62,200 nucleotides of DNA, from IMG/VR virus record IMGVR_UViG_3300028189_000014, positions 1 through 62,200 of that record; one strand, written 5' to 3'. The translations under genes were made by a program, and so were the position numbers. The stretch comes from a virus. Positions 8,662 through 17,397 of this stretch are shown one piece after another (position 1 is the stretch's first letter; each line of letters starts with the position of its first letter). The notes beneath the pieces were generated by a model, which saw only the letters and a program-made list of their open reading frames with translations, made no database searches and was not told the origin of the DNA.

Positions 8662-8860
8662 AATTTATCTCAATTCTATTTGGACGCACAGCGCTATCCA
8701 CGACCTTTCGTACTGCTGTTCTCCCAGCACTGGGAATTTTGCAATATTTACTTACTGCGACATTAGCTGTCTCAGCGATAATCCTTGGCATACAACCCGT
8801 TAACAGCAATGGTAATATAATCACTGCTAATAAAATTAGATGAGTTCTTTTGGAGAACAT
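8648..8860 (-). CDS. Small lipoprotein of the lysis cluster (spanin/Rz1-like role possible)
   Basis: 70 aa. N-terminal signal peptide with basic start, hydrophobic core (LILLAVIILPLLL) and lipobox LTGC, so the protein should be lipidated at Cys23 and anchored in the outer membrane. It sits between the lipase and endolysin genes with short overlaps, the usual place for an o-spanin. No matching inner-membrane i-spanin is obvious, though the 147-aa coiled-coil membrane protein at 9975-10418 could serve. Confidence 0.7.
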   Translation of the reverse strand: MFSKRTHLILLAVIILPLLLTGCMPRIIAETANVAVSKYCKIPSAGRTAVRKVVDSAVRPNRIEINCAED

Positions 8861-9585
8861 GATGGTAATCCTCGTGTTAGTTGTACATAGTTAGCAACGG
8901 AGTGGTCACGAAATGAATCTACTTTTCGTATCGCTGCCCCTTTACACATCCCTATTATAAACTGCTTGGCTCTCGTCCAAAAGCCAGGATCCTCTACACA
9001 GTTACCTGCGCCTGTAAAATAGTAACATACTCCCACATGGCGATAATCCCAGATTGCCATTGGATGTCGAGTTACTATATCGTTCTGATTTCTAAATCTA
9101 TAAACATTCATAAAACGATAAGAAAACGTAGCTTTGAATATATCGTCTCCAACTCGTGGAGAGCCGTAGGTATACAACTCGGCATTACGCAGATCTAATC
9201 TAGACATAGCTATCGTAGCGAGTGCTGCTCCTAAACTATGTCCGGTAAAAGTTACGTGACGTTCCTCACAAAACTCATTGTAGTCTGCAACAACTTCATC
9301 CCAAACAGTATCTAAAGCATTCCAGAAACCTGTATGTACAGAGCCTTCAGTACCAAGAGGGAATAATTGAAATTTAAGATCTGCTTTAAGATCTGCAAAT
9401 TCAGCAACCTCAGTCCCTCTAAAAACAAATACTAATTCTTTAGCAGTCCATACGGTGTAAAACTGAGTGCCTTCTACTGAATGGAAACGAAAGTTACCAT
9501 CCGTATGAACCTTAGCGAATTCTTCAGGAGGGAAGTAGGCTTGCTCTGAGAGAAGAGCCATTTCATATGCTTTGTTATTATCCAT
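8836..9585 (-). CDS. Class 3 (Rossmann-type) lipase
   Basis: 249 aa when started at ATG 9585, which has a GAGG site nine bases upstream; a longer TTG start at 9600 would use that site as its own codon. The nucleophile motif GHSLGAALA, an Asp in NDIVTRHP and a His in FRDHSV form the alpha/beta-hydrolase triad of class 3 lipases. No signal peptide is visible. Placement in the lysis cluster suggests it attacks membrane lipids during lysis. A virion-associated role at entry is an alternative. Confidence 0.85.
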   Translation of the reverse strand: MDNNKAYEMALLSEQAYFPPEEFAKVHTDGNFRFHSVEGTQFYTVWTAKELVFVFRGTEVAEFADLKADLKFQLFPLGTEGSVHTGFWNALDTVWDEVVADYNEFCEERHVTFTGHSLGAALATIAMSRLDLRNAELYTYGSPRVGDDIFKATFSYRFMNVYRFRNQNDIVTRHPMAIWDYRHVGVCYYFTGAGNCVEDPGFWTRAKQFIIGMCKGAAIRKVDSFRDHSVANYVQLTRGLPSCSPKELI

Positions 9586-9691
9586 AATAATAAACCTCAA
9601 AAAAATTATGAAGAATCCATGTGGCAGCGGAGGCTCCTAAAACAGCAAGCCCTATATAAGTTATTAGTTCACAGATGGCTTTGAATAACAT
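9578..9691 (-). CDS. 37-aa single-span membrane peptide (holin-like candidate)
   Basis: Starts ATG 9691 and ends eight bases inside the lipase gene. The sequence has one hydrophobic stretch (ITYIGLAVLGASAATWIL) with short polar ends. It overlaps the 39-aa membrane peptide upstream by 23 bases. The back-to-back small membrane genes beside endolysin, lipoprotein and lipase suggest holin or antiholin roles. Too short for family assignment. Confidence 0.5.
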   Translation of the reverse strand: MLFKAICELITYIGLAVLGASAATWILHNFFEVYYYG

Positions 9692-9788
9692 ACAGCATCT
9701 CGTATATGCATATTGCTATCAGCACTATTACTGCAGCTACGGCTAGCAATACAATTAAAATCGGAAACCTGAAGAAATAGTAACTCAC
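9669..9788 (-). CDS. 39-aa single-span membrane peptide (holin-like candidate)
   Basis: GTG start at 9788 lies directly after the stop of the 61-aa gene (9789-9791). The peptide has a short aromatic, basic N-terminus and a strongly hydrophobic span (ILIVLLAVAAVIVLIAI). Placement in the lysis cluster makes a holin or antiholin plausible. The start codon is inferred from the junction. Confidence 0.5.
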   Translation of the reverse strand: MSYYFFRFPILIVLLAVAAVIVLIAICIYEMLYVIQSHL

Positions 9789-9974
9789 TCACAGTTTGAT
9801 CGCTTCAAGTATACCTAGTTGTGTGGCAACGGCATAAAGACATATCCCATAAACCCCGCCTTTAATGTGAGCTAACTGTTTATTTATCTCGTCCAGCGTA
9901 GTCTCCAACTCATCAATTCTCTGTCTGTGGACTTTTATTATTGTCTCCATTTCACTGCATCTGTGCTCGTCCAT
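9789..9974 (-). CDS. 61-aa XhlA-like coiled coil plus membrane segment
   Basis: Residues ~8-40 form a heptad-rich coiled coil (IIKVHRQRIDELETTLDEIN) followed by a moderately hydrophobic C-terminal stretch (YGICLYAVATQLGILEAI). This layout is that of XhlA-type holin partners, which act with a small holin and an endolysin. It starts at the base after the stop of the 147-aa gene and is directly followed by the 39-aa membrane peptide. Confidence 0.6.
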   Translation of the reverse strand: MDEHRCSEMETIIKVHRQRIDELETTLDEINKQLAHIKGGVYGICLYAVATQLGILEAIKL

Positions 9975-10418
9975 TTACTTCATCCCTATAATTAATTTAA
10001 GTCCACCAACCAGTGATCCAGCAAGAATAAAGAAGGCTATTATCCAAGCCGCACAAGTCATAATGAAATCAGTTCTCTCTTCTCGCTGTCGCTCTTCATC
10101 ACGCTGTGCTTTGAGTCGTGCTTTCTGCTGTTCACCCTCGAAGCGAAGGAAATCATCCCACATCATATGCCGCGTCCTGACCATGAGTTCTTTTAACTGA
10201 TCTCTTTTATTCCGCATGGCTTCTTGAGCCATGAATATCTCAAGGTCAGACTCTTGCTCTGATCCTTTCTTAGCCATCCTAGCTTTGTGGTCAATCTCCC
10301 GACCAGCGTCTGAGAACTTAGCTAGGTGATCACCTAGTTCAAATATCTCCTTGCCATTAGACACCGCAGTCTTGATGACCTCGAATGCGGCGTTGGCTAT
10401 GGCTAGTTCAGCTAACAT
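9975..10418 (-). CDS. Coiled-coil protein with C-terminal membrane anchor
   Basis: 147 aa. Long charged helices (residues ~35-115, many Arg/Glu/Gln) end in one membrane span near the C-terminus (WIIAFFILAGSLVGGLKLII). Lysis-region position could point to a spanin-like or holin-like role, although i-spanins normally have their membrane span at the N-terminus. It overlaps the 106-aa gene upstream by 11 bases. Family not recognised. Confidence 0.6.
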   Translation of the reverse strand: MLAELAIANAAFEVIKTAVSNGKEIFELGDHLAKFSDAGREIDHKARMAKKGSEQESDLEIFMAQEAMRNKRDQLKELMVRTRHMMWDDFLRFEGEQQKARLKAQRDEERQREERTDFIMTCAAWIIAFFILAGSLVGGLKLIIGMK

Positions 10419-10728
10419 CTACATCCCATTCTTGGGTTGCTTCGTTCCATGTATACATCTGCCCATCGTCCGGCATTGGGGTTGGTGCATCCCAGAGACA
10501 AGTATCTTCGTTCAGTATCCACGATGAATAGGGTTTCGGTGGAATGAAAGCATCTCTGCCTTTGTCGTATGTGTATCCGATTCCTGCGTAGTTTTTGCGG
10601 AAGTTGCCGTTGTAAGATGTTTGTACCCAGAGAAATGAATCGCCGACATGACCTGAATTAATAAAGTTTTGTTCAGCCACTATTACTTGAGTGACTACGT
10701 TGTTTTCTAACTTTGCGAAATGACTCAT
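10408..10728 (-). CDS. Tail-fibre-associated protein of the FIPPKPYxSW type
   Basis: 106 aa. Contains the conserved block FIPPKPYSSWILNEDTCLW with a final YTWNEATQEW, seen in small structural or fibre-linked proteins of marine phages. Role undefined. It overlaps the glycine-rich fibre gene upstream by four bases, so probably an accessory of that adhesin. Confidence 0.65.
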   Translation of the reverse strand: MSHFAKLENNVVTQVIVAEQNFINSGHVGDSFLWVQTSYNGNFRKNYAGIGYTYDKGRDAFIPPKPYSSWILNEDTCLWDAPTPMPDDGQMYTWNEATQEWDVDVS

Positions 10729-11987
10729 GTTAAATACCTCACGATTACCATACCAGAACCACCTGCACCACCTGCACCTCCGCCGCCGCCGGTGTTAGTA
10801 AGTCCGTTTTGTTCAGTCTCTGTGCCGTTATTCCAACCACGACCACCTCCGCCAGTACCCCCATCATATTTTTCATTACCGGCAGGTAATCCACCAGAAC
10901 CCCCTCCTCCGGCAAACCAACCAAACTCACCAACCGAAGAACCAAAATAACTCGTCATATCTTTACCGACACCACCTACCCCACCTGATCCGGAATTATA
11001 ATTAGCACCTGCACCACCTGCACCACCTCCTCCTCCTCCATAAGGAGAGGTACCCCCAGAAAGCCCTCCATTACTACCGAATCCAGTAGAGCTATAAGTT
11101 GAAATCCCATCTGATGTATCATCTAATTGTAATGCGTTTGCTCCTGTGTACCCTGGGTACCAATTACCGCCCCCAGACCCTCCATCTTCAGCATTGTCAG
11201 TGTTATTATCATATCCACCATGACCCCCTCCGAATGATGTTAGAGTCCTTGCATTACCAACAAAAGTAGAATTAGAGCCAGAGTATCCCTCTGCACCTCC
11301 TGCGCCGACAGCTATTGTGTAGGAGGTCGGAATAATTGGGAGGTTTTGAATAAATATCAACCCACCTGCCCCACCACCGGCAGCACGTTGATTGTAGTTA
11401 TCTCCGCCGCCGCCACCACCACCGACAATCATTACATCAATTAAACTATTACCACTGACCGTTACATCGAACACCCCTCCGGTAGTAAACGTGTGAATTG
11501 TGTAATCACCAAAAACAGTGACTGTACCACCGGTAGCTATTGTACTTAGTGGTAAATTCCCACTCCCAGAACCAATATTAGTCCACACATTTGCGTTGGT
11601 AGTCGCATCTGTACAAACGTATGCTTCACCAGATGTTGAGTTGATCCAGAAGTGACCTACTGCAAGGTTTTCTGTAATAAGTGGGTCAATTGTTGCTGTG
11701 GTTGAGTCGGGGGTAATGATAGTAGCGTTAGTCCCTACAGCATCAAGCGTTCCATCGGATAACCCAGCGATTAATGTGCCGCCACCTATGTCATCAAATG
11801 TTGCTGCTGCGAGCTCAATAGTTTCTTGAGCTTGAATGGCGAGTACTGTATCAGTGCCATTCTGAGTCTGCTTAATAAACACTCGCCCATCATTACTATT
11901 AATGGCAAACTCACCAGACTCAATTTCTGTAGTAGTCGGTGTGCTACCTGCTGTACTTGAGCGTTTAACCAGTATCTTATTTGCCAT
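10725..11987 (-). CDS. Tail fibre/adhesin with polyglycine repeat tip
   Basis: 420 aa. The first ~40 residues (MANKILVKRSSTAGSTPTTT and a GEFAIN segment) share a pattern with the neighbouring fibre at 11996-12901 and may be the virion-attachment head. Residues ~185-415 are glycine-rich with repeated GGGGGAGG-type runs, like polyglycine-sandwich receptor-binding tips (T-even gp38 type). The Gly runs interleave with variable loops, so host-range variation is likely to map here. Function inferred from composition. Confidence 0.75.
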   Translation of the reverse strand: MANKILVKRSSTAGSTPTTTEIESGEFAINSNDGRVFIKQTQNGTDTVLAIQAQETIELAAATFDDIGGGTLIAGLSDGTLDAVGTNATIITPDSTTATIDPLITENLAVGHFWINSTSGEAYVCTDATTNANVWTNIGSGSGNLPLSTIATGGTVTVFGDYTIHTFTTGGVFDVTVSGNSLIDVMIVGGGGGGGDNYNQRAAGGGAGGLIFIQNLPIIPTSYTIAVGAGGAEGYSGSNSTFVGNARTLTSFGGGHGGYDNNTDNAEDGGSGGGNWYPGYTGANALQLDDTSDGISTYSSTGFGSNGGLSGGTSPYGGGGGGAGGAGANYNSGSGGVGGVGKDMTSYFGSSVGEFGWFAGGGGSGGLPAGNEKYDGGTGGGGRGWNNGTETEQNGLTNTGGGGGAGGAGGSGMVIVRYLT

Positions 11988-11995
11988 AGTCTTCT

Positions 11996-12901
11996 CTAGA
12001 AAGAACCGCCATCAATTGTAGATGTAGCTGATAATTTAGAATCTAATTCTGTTATCAGATTTAAACCTTCAGCGTGACTTTCAAATGCAGATACTATCTC
12101 GTTTACTGTATTGATGATACTGTCGCCATCAGCAGTAGTCATAGTTGAGTACCATGAATAAACTGAATTATGATTCGTCTTATCAGTGCTGCTCATCAAC
12201 CCAGCAGTTGTAGTTGTAGCGTCTGAATAGGTTGTGTCAGATGCGCTTAAAACGCCACTAGCGATAGATAAGTTTGTGCCTACTTTAATGCCGCCCAGAA
12301 CTGATGCTTCAGCGGTGGGTAAGGTATATCCTGCGGCATTCGCACTCAACACCCCACTAGTCATAGTTAGATTATTACCTATTTTCACACCGCCAGAAAC
12401 TGTACCCGTCGCTACAGGTAAGGAATAGTTATTGGCGCTCGCTGCTATCCCATCAAGTTTTGTAGCTAAGGTTGAAGTGAAATTCTTTTGTGTAAGACCA
12501 TCATCCCCCACCGAATAGGTTGTGTCCGTGAACACTGCATTTGACGGGACTGCTTTACCTACTGAGAAACTGCTCACAGTAGCTGCGTCAATGTTCAGCG
12601 CATTAATGTCCGTTTGAGTCTGATCAGCAGTAGCATTATCTTCGATATTAGATAACTTGGTATTAAGCGCAGTTGAGAAGTTTACATCAGTTGATACATA
12701 ACTAGCATCGCTGACGATGTTTGCATCGTATCCTTGAACAACTGTACCAATTTCACCACCAATCGTGGCAATACTGCTGCCGCTCTCGCCAATATAAAGT
12801 TTTGCGCCATTTTCAGCATAGGCTAACTCGCCAACTGCCAACGATGTTGGAATTGTATTGCCCGACGAACCAGCGCGTTTTATCTGAATTGTATTTGCCA
12901 T
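11996..12901 (-). CDS. Tail fibre with phage-tail-repeat segments
   Basis: 301 aa. Head region MANTIQIKRAGSSGNTIPTS resembles the glycine-rich fibre's N-terminus. The body has repeats of LPTAEASVLGGIKVGTNL / SLPVATGTVSGGVKIGNNL with SGVLSA, the classic tail-fibre repeat, and ATADQTQTDINAL segments. Likely a trimeric fibre. It lacks an obvious chaperone domain. Ribosome site and start are normal. Confidence 0.8.
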   Translation of the reverse strand: MANTIQIKRAGSSGNTIPTSLAVGELAYAENGAKLYIGESGSSIATIGGEIGTVVQGYDANIVSDASYVSTDVNFSTALNTKLSNIEDNATADQTQTDINALNIDAATVSSFSVGKAVPSNAVFTDTTYSVGDDGLTQKNFTSTLATKLDGIAASANNYSLPVATGTVSGGVKIGNNLTMTSGVLSANAAGYTLPTAEASVLGGIKVGTNLSIASGVLSASDTTYSDATTTTAGLMSSTDKTNHNSVYSWYSTMTTADGDSIINTVNEIVSAFESHAEGLNLITELDSKLSATSTIDGGSF

Positions 12902-12913
12902 TGTATTTCCTCG

Positions 12914-13117
12914 TTAAAAATATCCGCCATTAAGCGGTAAGTCAGTTGTTGTTGAATCTACGGTAGAATTCGGGCATATCTTAGCCATGATTTTTTGAGC
13001 ATGTAACACGTTGTTATGCGTTATTTTCTGCGAAGCAGTTGCCTCGGTTACTAAAAACAATGTGCCATCTTCAACGGTGGTTAATTCATCGAGATCACTA
13101 AGTTTTTTATCAGCCAT
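12914..13117 (-). CDS. Small fibre-related protein
   Basis: 67 aa, starting MADKKLSDLDELTTVEDGTLFLV, a head-type motif found at the N-termini of many phage fibre proteins. Here it is a free-standing short protein, perhaps a remnant or a connector of a larger fibre. It overlaps the 105-aa gene upstream by eight bases. Confidence 0.6.
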   Translation of the reverse strand: MADKKLSDLDELTTVEDGTLFLVTEATASQKITHNNVLHAQKIMAKICPNSTVDSTTTDLPLNGGYF

Positions 13118-13427
13118 CGAACTTCCTCACTTTAGCCATAAAATCAATTGTCCATTTTGCATCTACCCCCGACGAATCCACAGTCAACTCACCAAAATAT
13201 TGGGTGTCTGCACTTAACGTCGCGAAACTACTTTGTAGTACAGCGAGATAGTCGCCTGTTGTACTATTTGTAACTAAGGGTAGCGTAAGTTCAGTGCCTA
13301 CGTTTGCTCCATCAATATCTTTGAGCTGGAATTTCACAGTAGCTGCGCCCAAAAACACATTTTCTGAAGAGTCCTTCAAATTCGATATTGCGATGGTGGT
13401 GTCATTATCTATATATAACGTCTGCAT
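13110..13427 (-). CDS. Baseplate/fibre domain protein (BppU-like fold possible)
   Basis: 105 aa of predicted beta structure, with an N-terminal segment (TTIAISNLKDSSENVF), then VKFQLKDIDG and a C-terminal WTIDFMAKVRKF strand. The layout recalls the N-terminal domain of upper-baseplate proteins and parallels the 124-aa gene at 19052-19426. Assignment is tentative. Confidence 0.5.
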   Translation of the reverse strand: MQTLYIDNDTTIAISNLKDSSENVFLGAATVKFQLKDIDGANVGTELTLPLVTNSTTGDYLAVLQSSFATLSADTQYFGELTVDSSGVDAKWTIDFMAKVRKFDG

Positions 13428-13431
13428 TGCC

Positions 13432-13716
13432 CTATGCCTCTATTATTAAATTAGACCCGTCAGAGAACAAGAATTTATCTCCACTCGATAGTAGTAATAC
13501 AGGTGTAGAGAAATACTGCTCTTGTCTAGCCTGACGAGCTGCTGCAGTTGTTACCGCAAAAACATAACTATTAATATGTAGCAGTGCATCTACTGTCTTT
13601 AACTCTAGATCTCCAACTACTCTTGACGTAAGTAAGCTAGTAAGAGTCGTACCTACAGTAGCCGTGCCTGTAGCAGTTACACTAGGCGTAACTGTGATTT
13701 TAGATTTAGTTATCAT
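13432..13716 (-). CDS. Unknown small structural protein
   Basis: 94 aa, Thr/Val-rich first half (VTPSVTATGTATVGTTL), mixed second half ending in FLFSDGSNLIIEA. No recognised domain. Embedded in the tail-fibre block with an 11-base overlap with the gene upstream. Probably a virion part. Confidence 0.55.
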   Translation of the reverse strand: MITKSKITVTPSVTATGTATVGTTLTSLLTSRVVGDLELKTVDALLHINSYVFAVTTAAARQARQEQYFSTPVLLLSSGDKFLFSDGSNLIIEA

Positions 13717-14341
13717 TGATACTTACAAGCGATGGGTCAGCATCAGCCAATGGGTCAATCGCCCATTCATAACTATTAACCTTGCTCACCGTTGACTCCC
13801 TAGTAATCAATGGGTCGCCATAAGTTTCAACACCCTCTTCAGATGTGTGCTTGGTTTTATTCACCATTGTTACTGGATGATTATCATAGGCTTTAACCGC
13901 ATCTAAATCAGCCAGAGCATTAATCTCAGTTTCTTTACGATTTGAGTCTGTACGAATTGCGGCACGATACGCTTTAACATCAGCGTTCATTGCTGTGCCA
14001 CCATCGGCTTCACGAATAACCATCCAATCGGTTTCTGCTATCTTGCTTGATGCGATTTGGCGAACCTGACTAATCATATTATTCTTTAAGTCAGCAACAT
14101 CTCTATCAATACCAGCGTAAGTGCCAACAACCTCGCCATTAACTACCGCTCTGGTTAACTGCCCTTGCCATTGATATTTCGAGTTAATCCCAATTTCACT
14201 GTATGGCAGAATGTCTAACTCAGCGAGTTGCTCCCTACTCCATTGCGTGAAGATATTTCTGGGATATTGAACCCCATTAATCGTTAAACCTCTGGTGGAT
14301 TTAACAACAAATCCTGAATCTATACTTCCAACAAACCACAT
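13706..14341 (-). CDS. Fibre-associated protein (tail-fibre-assembly type)
   Basis: 211 aa. The middle part (residues ~80-150: DLKNNMISQVRQIASSKIAE, then TDWMVIREADGG and a further helix) resembles the helical domain of tail-fibre assembly and DUF4376-type proteins, with an N-terminal part GINSKYQWQGQ. Position directly after an 819-aa fibre supports a chaperone or connector role. Confidence 0.6.
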   Translation of the reverse strand: MWFVGSIDSGFVVKSTRGLTINGVQYPRNIFTQWSREQLAELDILPYSEIGINSKYQWQGQLTRAVVNGEVVGTYAGIDRDVADLKNNMISQVRQIASSKIAETDWMVIREADGGTAMNADVKAYRAAIRTDSNRKETEINALADLDAVKAYDNHPVTMVNKTKHTSEEGVETYGDPLITRESTVSKVNSYEWAIDPLADADPSLVSINDN

Positions 14342-14371
14342 ACTGTTTCTCCTGTAAATTGTAGTTTCATG

Positions 14372-16831
14372 TTATCTTGCGTTAGCATATTTGAATGGTG
14401 TTTCTGCGAAAGCTATGTAGATGTATGTTTGACCAGTTGTATTCTGAGTAGAATCTGAGTGTCTAAGCTTGAAGCCGTTAGAAAGAACATCCAAATATCT
14501 ATTACCATCATATTCTCCTAAAGAGTCATTAGGGAATAGTTCTTTATCAGAAGAATTAGATGGAGCTCTTGAAGTGTCGTGTGTAATCCAGTACCCAGTA
14601 GATGTACTCTTAGTCATCACATAAGCTGGTCTAAACCCTGTATAAACAAACGGTCCATCCGCAACCCCATTACCAGTATACGAACCAACTTTTGAATAGC
14701 CGTCAACGGAGTGGAAACAGTAGGCTATAAAAGTTTCTGTGTCGGCGTTCGTATCTCCTGCGTAACCAATAGCGTAAGTTGATGCGCCCACTGAACTAGG
14801 GTGTGTATCACCCCAAGAGGCTTGACTATTGTCACTTATGGAAGCAGCGGTAGTGTTGAGAAATATCTCGTGTCCTGAAGTTAAATCCTTGTGGTAGGTA
14901 TTCCAACCATCGCCCTGACTGCGTTTCTTAATAATAATCATTTCAGGCGCGGAATTTAGTCCGTGTCCAATAGTTGAATTATCGACACCATTACCTGTAT
15001 ATTTAACAATGCTGAATCCAGCATCACGGTTAGCTGACACTCCCCATCCAGTTGTTAGTGTGCCGGCAGTAACACCAGCGGTTGTATTACTGCTTGATGA
15101 TGTTATTGAACCGCCAGATAACACATTAAAAGTGTTTGCGTTTGTAGCCGCTTTCCAGTTCCAAGCTACGTACGTTCCGCCATTATGATTGAAGTAAGAG
15201 TAAGAGCTATTAGACCCTTTGGTGGCAGTAAAACCATTTTCATCGAAAGATGTTACTTGACCATAAGTAGTTGCGGTGTAGTCTGAGCCTGATGCATCCG
15301 AGCCTTGTATATAACCCGCACCACGAACAGAATCAATTAATGTATGACTTTGAGAGATATTCCTTTGTTTTGCCCATATAAAATCTGGCTGAAAACCAAC
15401 CTCTGTAGATGATACGCTAGACCCTCCATCACCAGCCCATACATCAGTATTAAAATGCTCACTTGGTATAACATCGGGTACAGGAAGATTAGCCGTACAT
15501 AATGCTAGGAATCCTGATGGTGGTTCGTAGAAGAATTCGCCATATGTCCCATCGTTGAAAGGTGAACCAGTTGGACGAGTTGGTAATGATGCAGTTGGTG
15601 TACCAGCGAATGAGGAGTCTTGTCCGAAGTTGGCTACAAAAGTGGAAGAACCAGAACTAGAGCCGTGTACAGAGTAGGGAATCACTGGTTTCTTTGTTGC
15701 TGTTAAATTCTCTGTTCCTTGCGATGAAGTACCTTTGTACCAAGTTATCTGGTTATCGTCTGCGTTGTACGCAATCCTGATAATATCACCGTCTGTATAG
15801 CTTGCAGGAGCTGTGGATACTACCGTTCCCTCAATGTAATAACCATTAGATGCACCTCCCGACCTATAATAACCCGTCTTGTTTGCGTACATAGTGCTGG
15901 TCGCTACACCCGCATCTATAATTCCTGTCATCATTTCACCCACTGAAGATACATAAACTTCCCAGTACCACTTCCCAGACTCAGGTATTAAGAAAGAACC
16001 AAGTATAGGATTAGTATAAGCACCTGTGACAACCCTAGAATTTCCCTCTGATAACGTAACACTAGATGCTATAGCTAAAGGATTAATCGTACAAAAGTTA
16101 TTCGTAGGCGTATCAATCATCTGGTCGGTTGATGCTATGCCAGAAGATGCCCAATGATTTGGGTTTGTAATACGACTTCTATCAGCACCGACTGTAGTTG
16201 TACTAGCAGTGCCAGTACCAGAATCTGCGAAATCTAAGTAAAAACCATTCGTGCCGTAAGTGCCTGTGTATTCAATAGGTTTCCACTCTCCGTAGTCGCC
16301 AGTCTCACCAAAGTCTGATGGCGTTAATGCCTGTCCGTCTATGAAGTTGACTTCTGCGAGGTAGCCGTCAAAATATGTCACACTAAATCTGCCAAGGTGG
16401 TGGGATGTTGTGTTAGCATTTAATTTGGTGATTGTTCCTGTGTAACTTCCGACTTCAACTGAGTTCCAATAGGCTTTTATATTTGTGCCGTTACTACGAA
16501 CAACCACATGCGCCCATGCAGACGGGTCACGATACACACCCGTAGTTGCTATTGCCACAGACCCATCATTTTTCATTACTCTAAGAATATCGTATTCATT
16601 AAAATAAATACCAGCATATCCAGTGGATTCTGCAAAAATTCCAGCCGAACCTGTAGAAACTCTTTTCAACCAGCAAGAAAATGTCCATATAGTATTACTA
16701 GTTGGTGTACCGAAAGTCTTACTCAAATATGAATTGTCACCATCCTCAAACCGCAGTGAGTTATCTATCGTGTAACCACCAGCACCAGCACCAGCCGCAC
16801 CTTGCCTTGTTTTATCCGAAGTAAATGCCAT
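14372..16831 (-). CDS. Large multi-domain adhesin: LamG-like and SPRY-like domains
   Basis: 819 aa. Residues ~20-190 look like a concanavalin/LamG sandwich (TFSCWLKRV, AWAHVVVRSNGTNIKAYWN, LGRFSVTYFDGYLAEV). Residues ~255-420 resemble a SPRY/B30.2 sandwich (GKWYWEVYVSS, YNADDNQITWYKG). The C-terminal half holds repeats with DFIWAKQRN and MIIIKKRSQGDGWNTYH motifs common in marine phage fibres. These folds bind glycans or proteins, so this is a strong receptor-binding candidate. Confidence 0.75.
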   Translation of the reverse strand: MAFTSDKTRQGAAGAGAGGYTIDNSLRFEDGDNSYLSKTFGTPTSNTIWTFSCWLKRVSTGSAGIFAESTGYAGIYFNEYDILRVMKNDGSVAIATTGVYRDPSAWAHVVVRSNGTNIKAYWNSVEVGSYTGTITKLNANTTSHHLGRFSVTYFDGYLAEVNFIDGQALTPSDFGETGDYGEWKPIEYTGTYGTNGFYLDFADSGTGTASTTTVGADRSRITNPNHWASSGIASTDQMIDTPTNNFCTINPLAIASSVTLSEGNSRVVTGAYTNPILGSFLIPESGKWYWEVYVSSVGEMMTGIIDAGVATSTMYANKTGYYRSGGASNGYYIEGTVVSTAPASYTDGDIIRIAYNADDNQITWYKGTSSQGTENLTATKKPVIPYSVHGSSSGSSTFVANFGQDSSFAGTPTASLPTRPTGSPFNDGTYGEFFYEPPSGFLALCTANLPVPDVIPSEHFNTDVWAGDGGSSVSSTEVGFQPDFIWAKQRNISQSHTLIDSVRGAGYIQGSDASGSDYTATTYGQVTSFDENGFTATKGSNSSYSYFNHNGGTYVAWNWKAATNANTFNVLSGGSITSSSSNTTAGVTAGTLTTGWGVSANRDAGFSIVKYTGNGVDNSTIGHGLNSAPEMIIIKKRSQGDGWNTYHKDLTSGHEIFLNTTAASISDNSQASWGDTHPSSVGASTYAIGYAGDTNADTETFIAYCFHSVDGYSKVGSYTGNGVADGPFVYTGFRPAYVMTKSTSTGYWITHDTSRAPSNSSDKELFPNDSLGEYDGNRYLDVLSNGFKLRHSDSTQNTTGQTYIYIAFAETPFKYANAR

Positions 16832-17397
16832 TATGCAAACCCACTACCAGCTTCCATTCCGTACCAACTTGTTCCGTCACTCAGGAATGAATAAATTGAA
16901 ATTGTAGTCGCTGATGGTACTGTACCACCCGACCAGAGAATTGTTGCGCCCGCCCAAGCCGGAGCAGTTTTAGTGATAATCGTGAACGACTTACCTGCTG
17001 CAGCTGTCGGCATTGTTACCGTAACTTGCGCGGCATTAGTTAAGTCGAAAATAGTGCCGTTACTCAGATCTACAGTGTATGCAGTTGTTGAGTCAGTCGC
17101 CTCAGTTTCCGTAATACCTTTAAGTGTCTGCGTTGCTGTAAAAGTCTGAGCAGCATCTGTCCGTGCTAAGCCTAGACTCGTACTAGCTAGTGTCCCTATT
17201 TCTACCCACGCACTATTAGCAGTATTGCGAAGTTTTAACTTCCCATTAGCCGTATCAGCCCACCACTGAAAAGCAAAGGTGGTAGGCGGCTCAGTAGCGG
17301 AGCTGTTGTTAGTAGCGATAGCATTTAACGCACTATTAATATCGCTCCTAACTGTTGCCCCACTTGAGTTAGCGATGGTGTAATCATGTGTTGCCAT
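16831..17397 (-). CDS. Tail fibre protein, paralogue of the next gene
   Basis: 188 aa from ATG 17397, which has GGAG upstream; a longer frame extends to 17439 but would overlap the neighbour heavily. N-terminal MATHDYTIANSSGATVRSDI is typical of marine phage fibre heads, followed by FQWWADTANGKLKLRN. The C-terminus (SIYSFLSDGTSWYGMEAGSG) closely matches that of the 220-aa gene upstream (TIYSFLCDGVKWYGMEVGNG), so the two share a C-terminal domain. Confidence 0.7.
   Translation of the reverse strand: MATHDYTIANSSGATVRSDINSALNAIATNNSSATEPPTTFAFQWWADTANGKLKLRNTANSAWVEIGTLASTSLGLARTDAAQTFTATQTLKGITETEATDSTTAYTVDLSNGTIFDLTNAAQVTVTMPTAAAGKSFTIITKTAPAWAGATILWSGGTVPSATTISIYSFLSDGTSWYGMEAGSGFA

Noticed and set aside
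8812-8834. Possible extra copy of the 17-mer (ATATAATCACTGCTAATAA)
   Set aside because: Three changes, including the conserved AAGC, and located within a lipoprotein gene.
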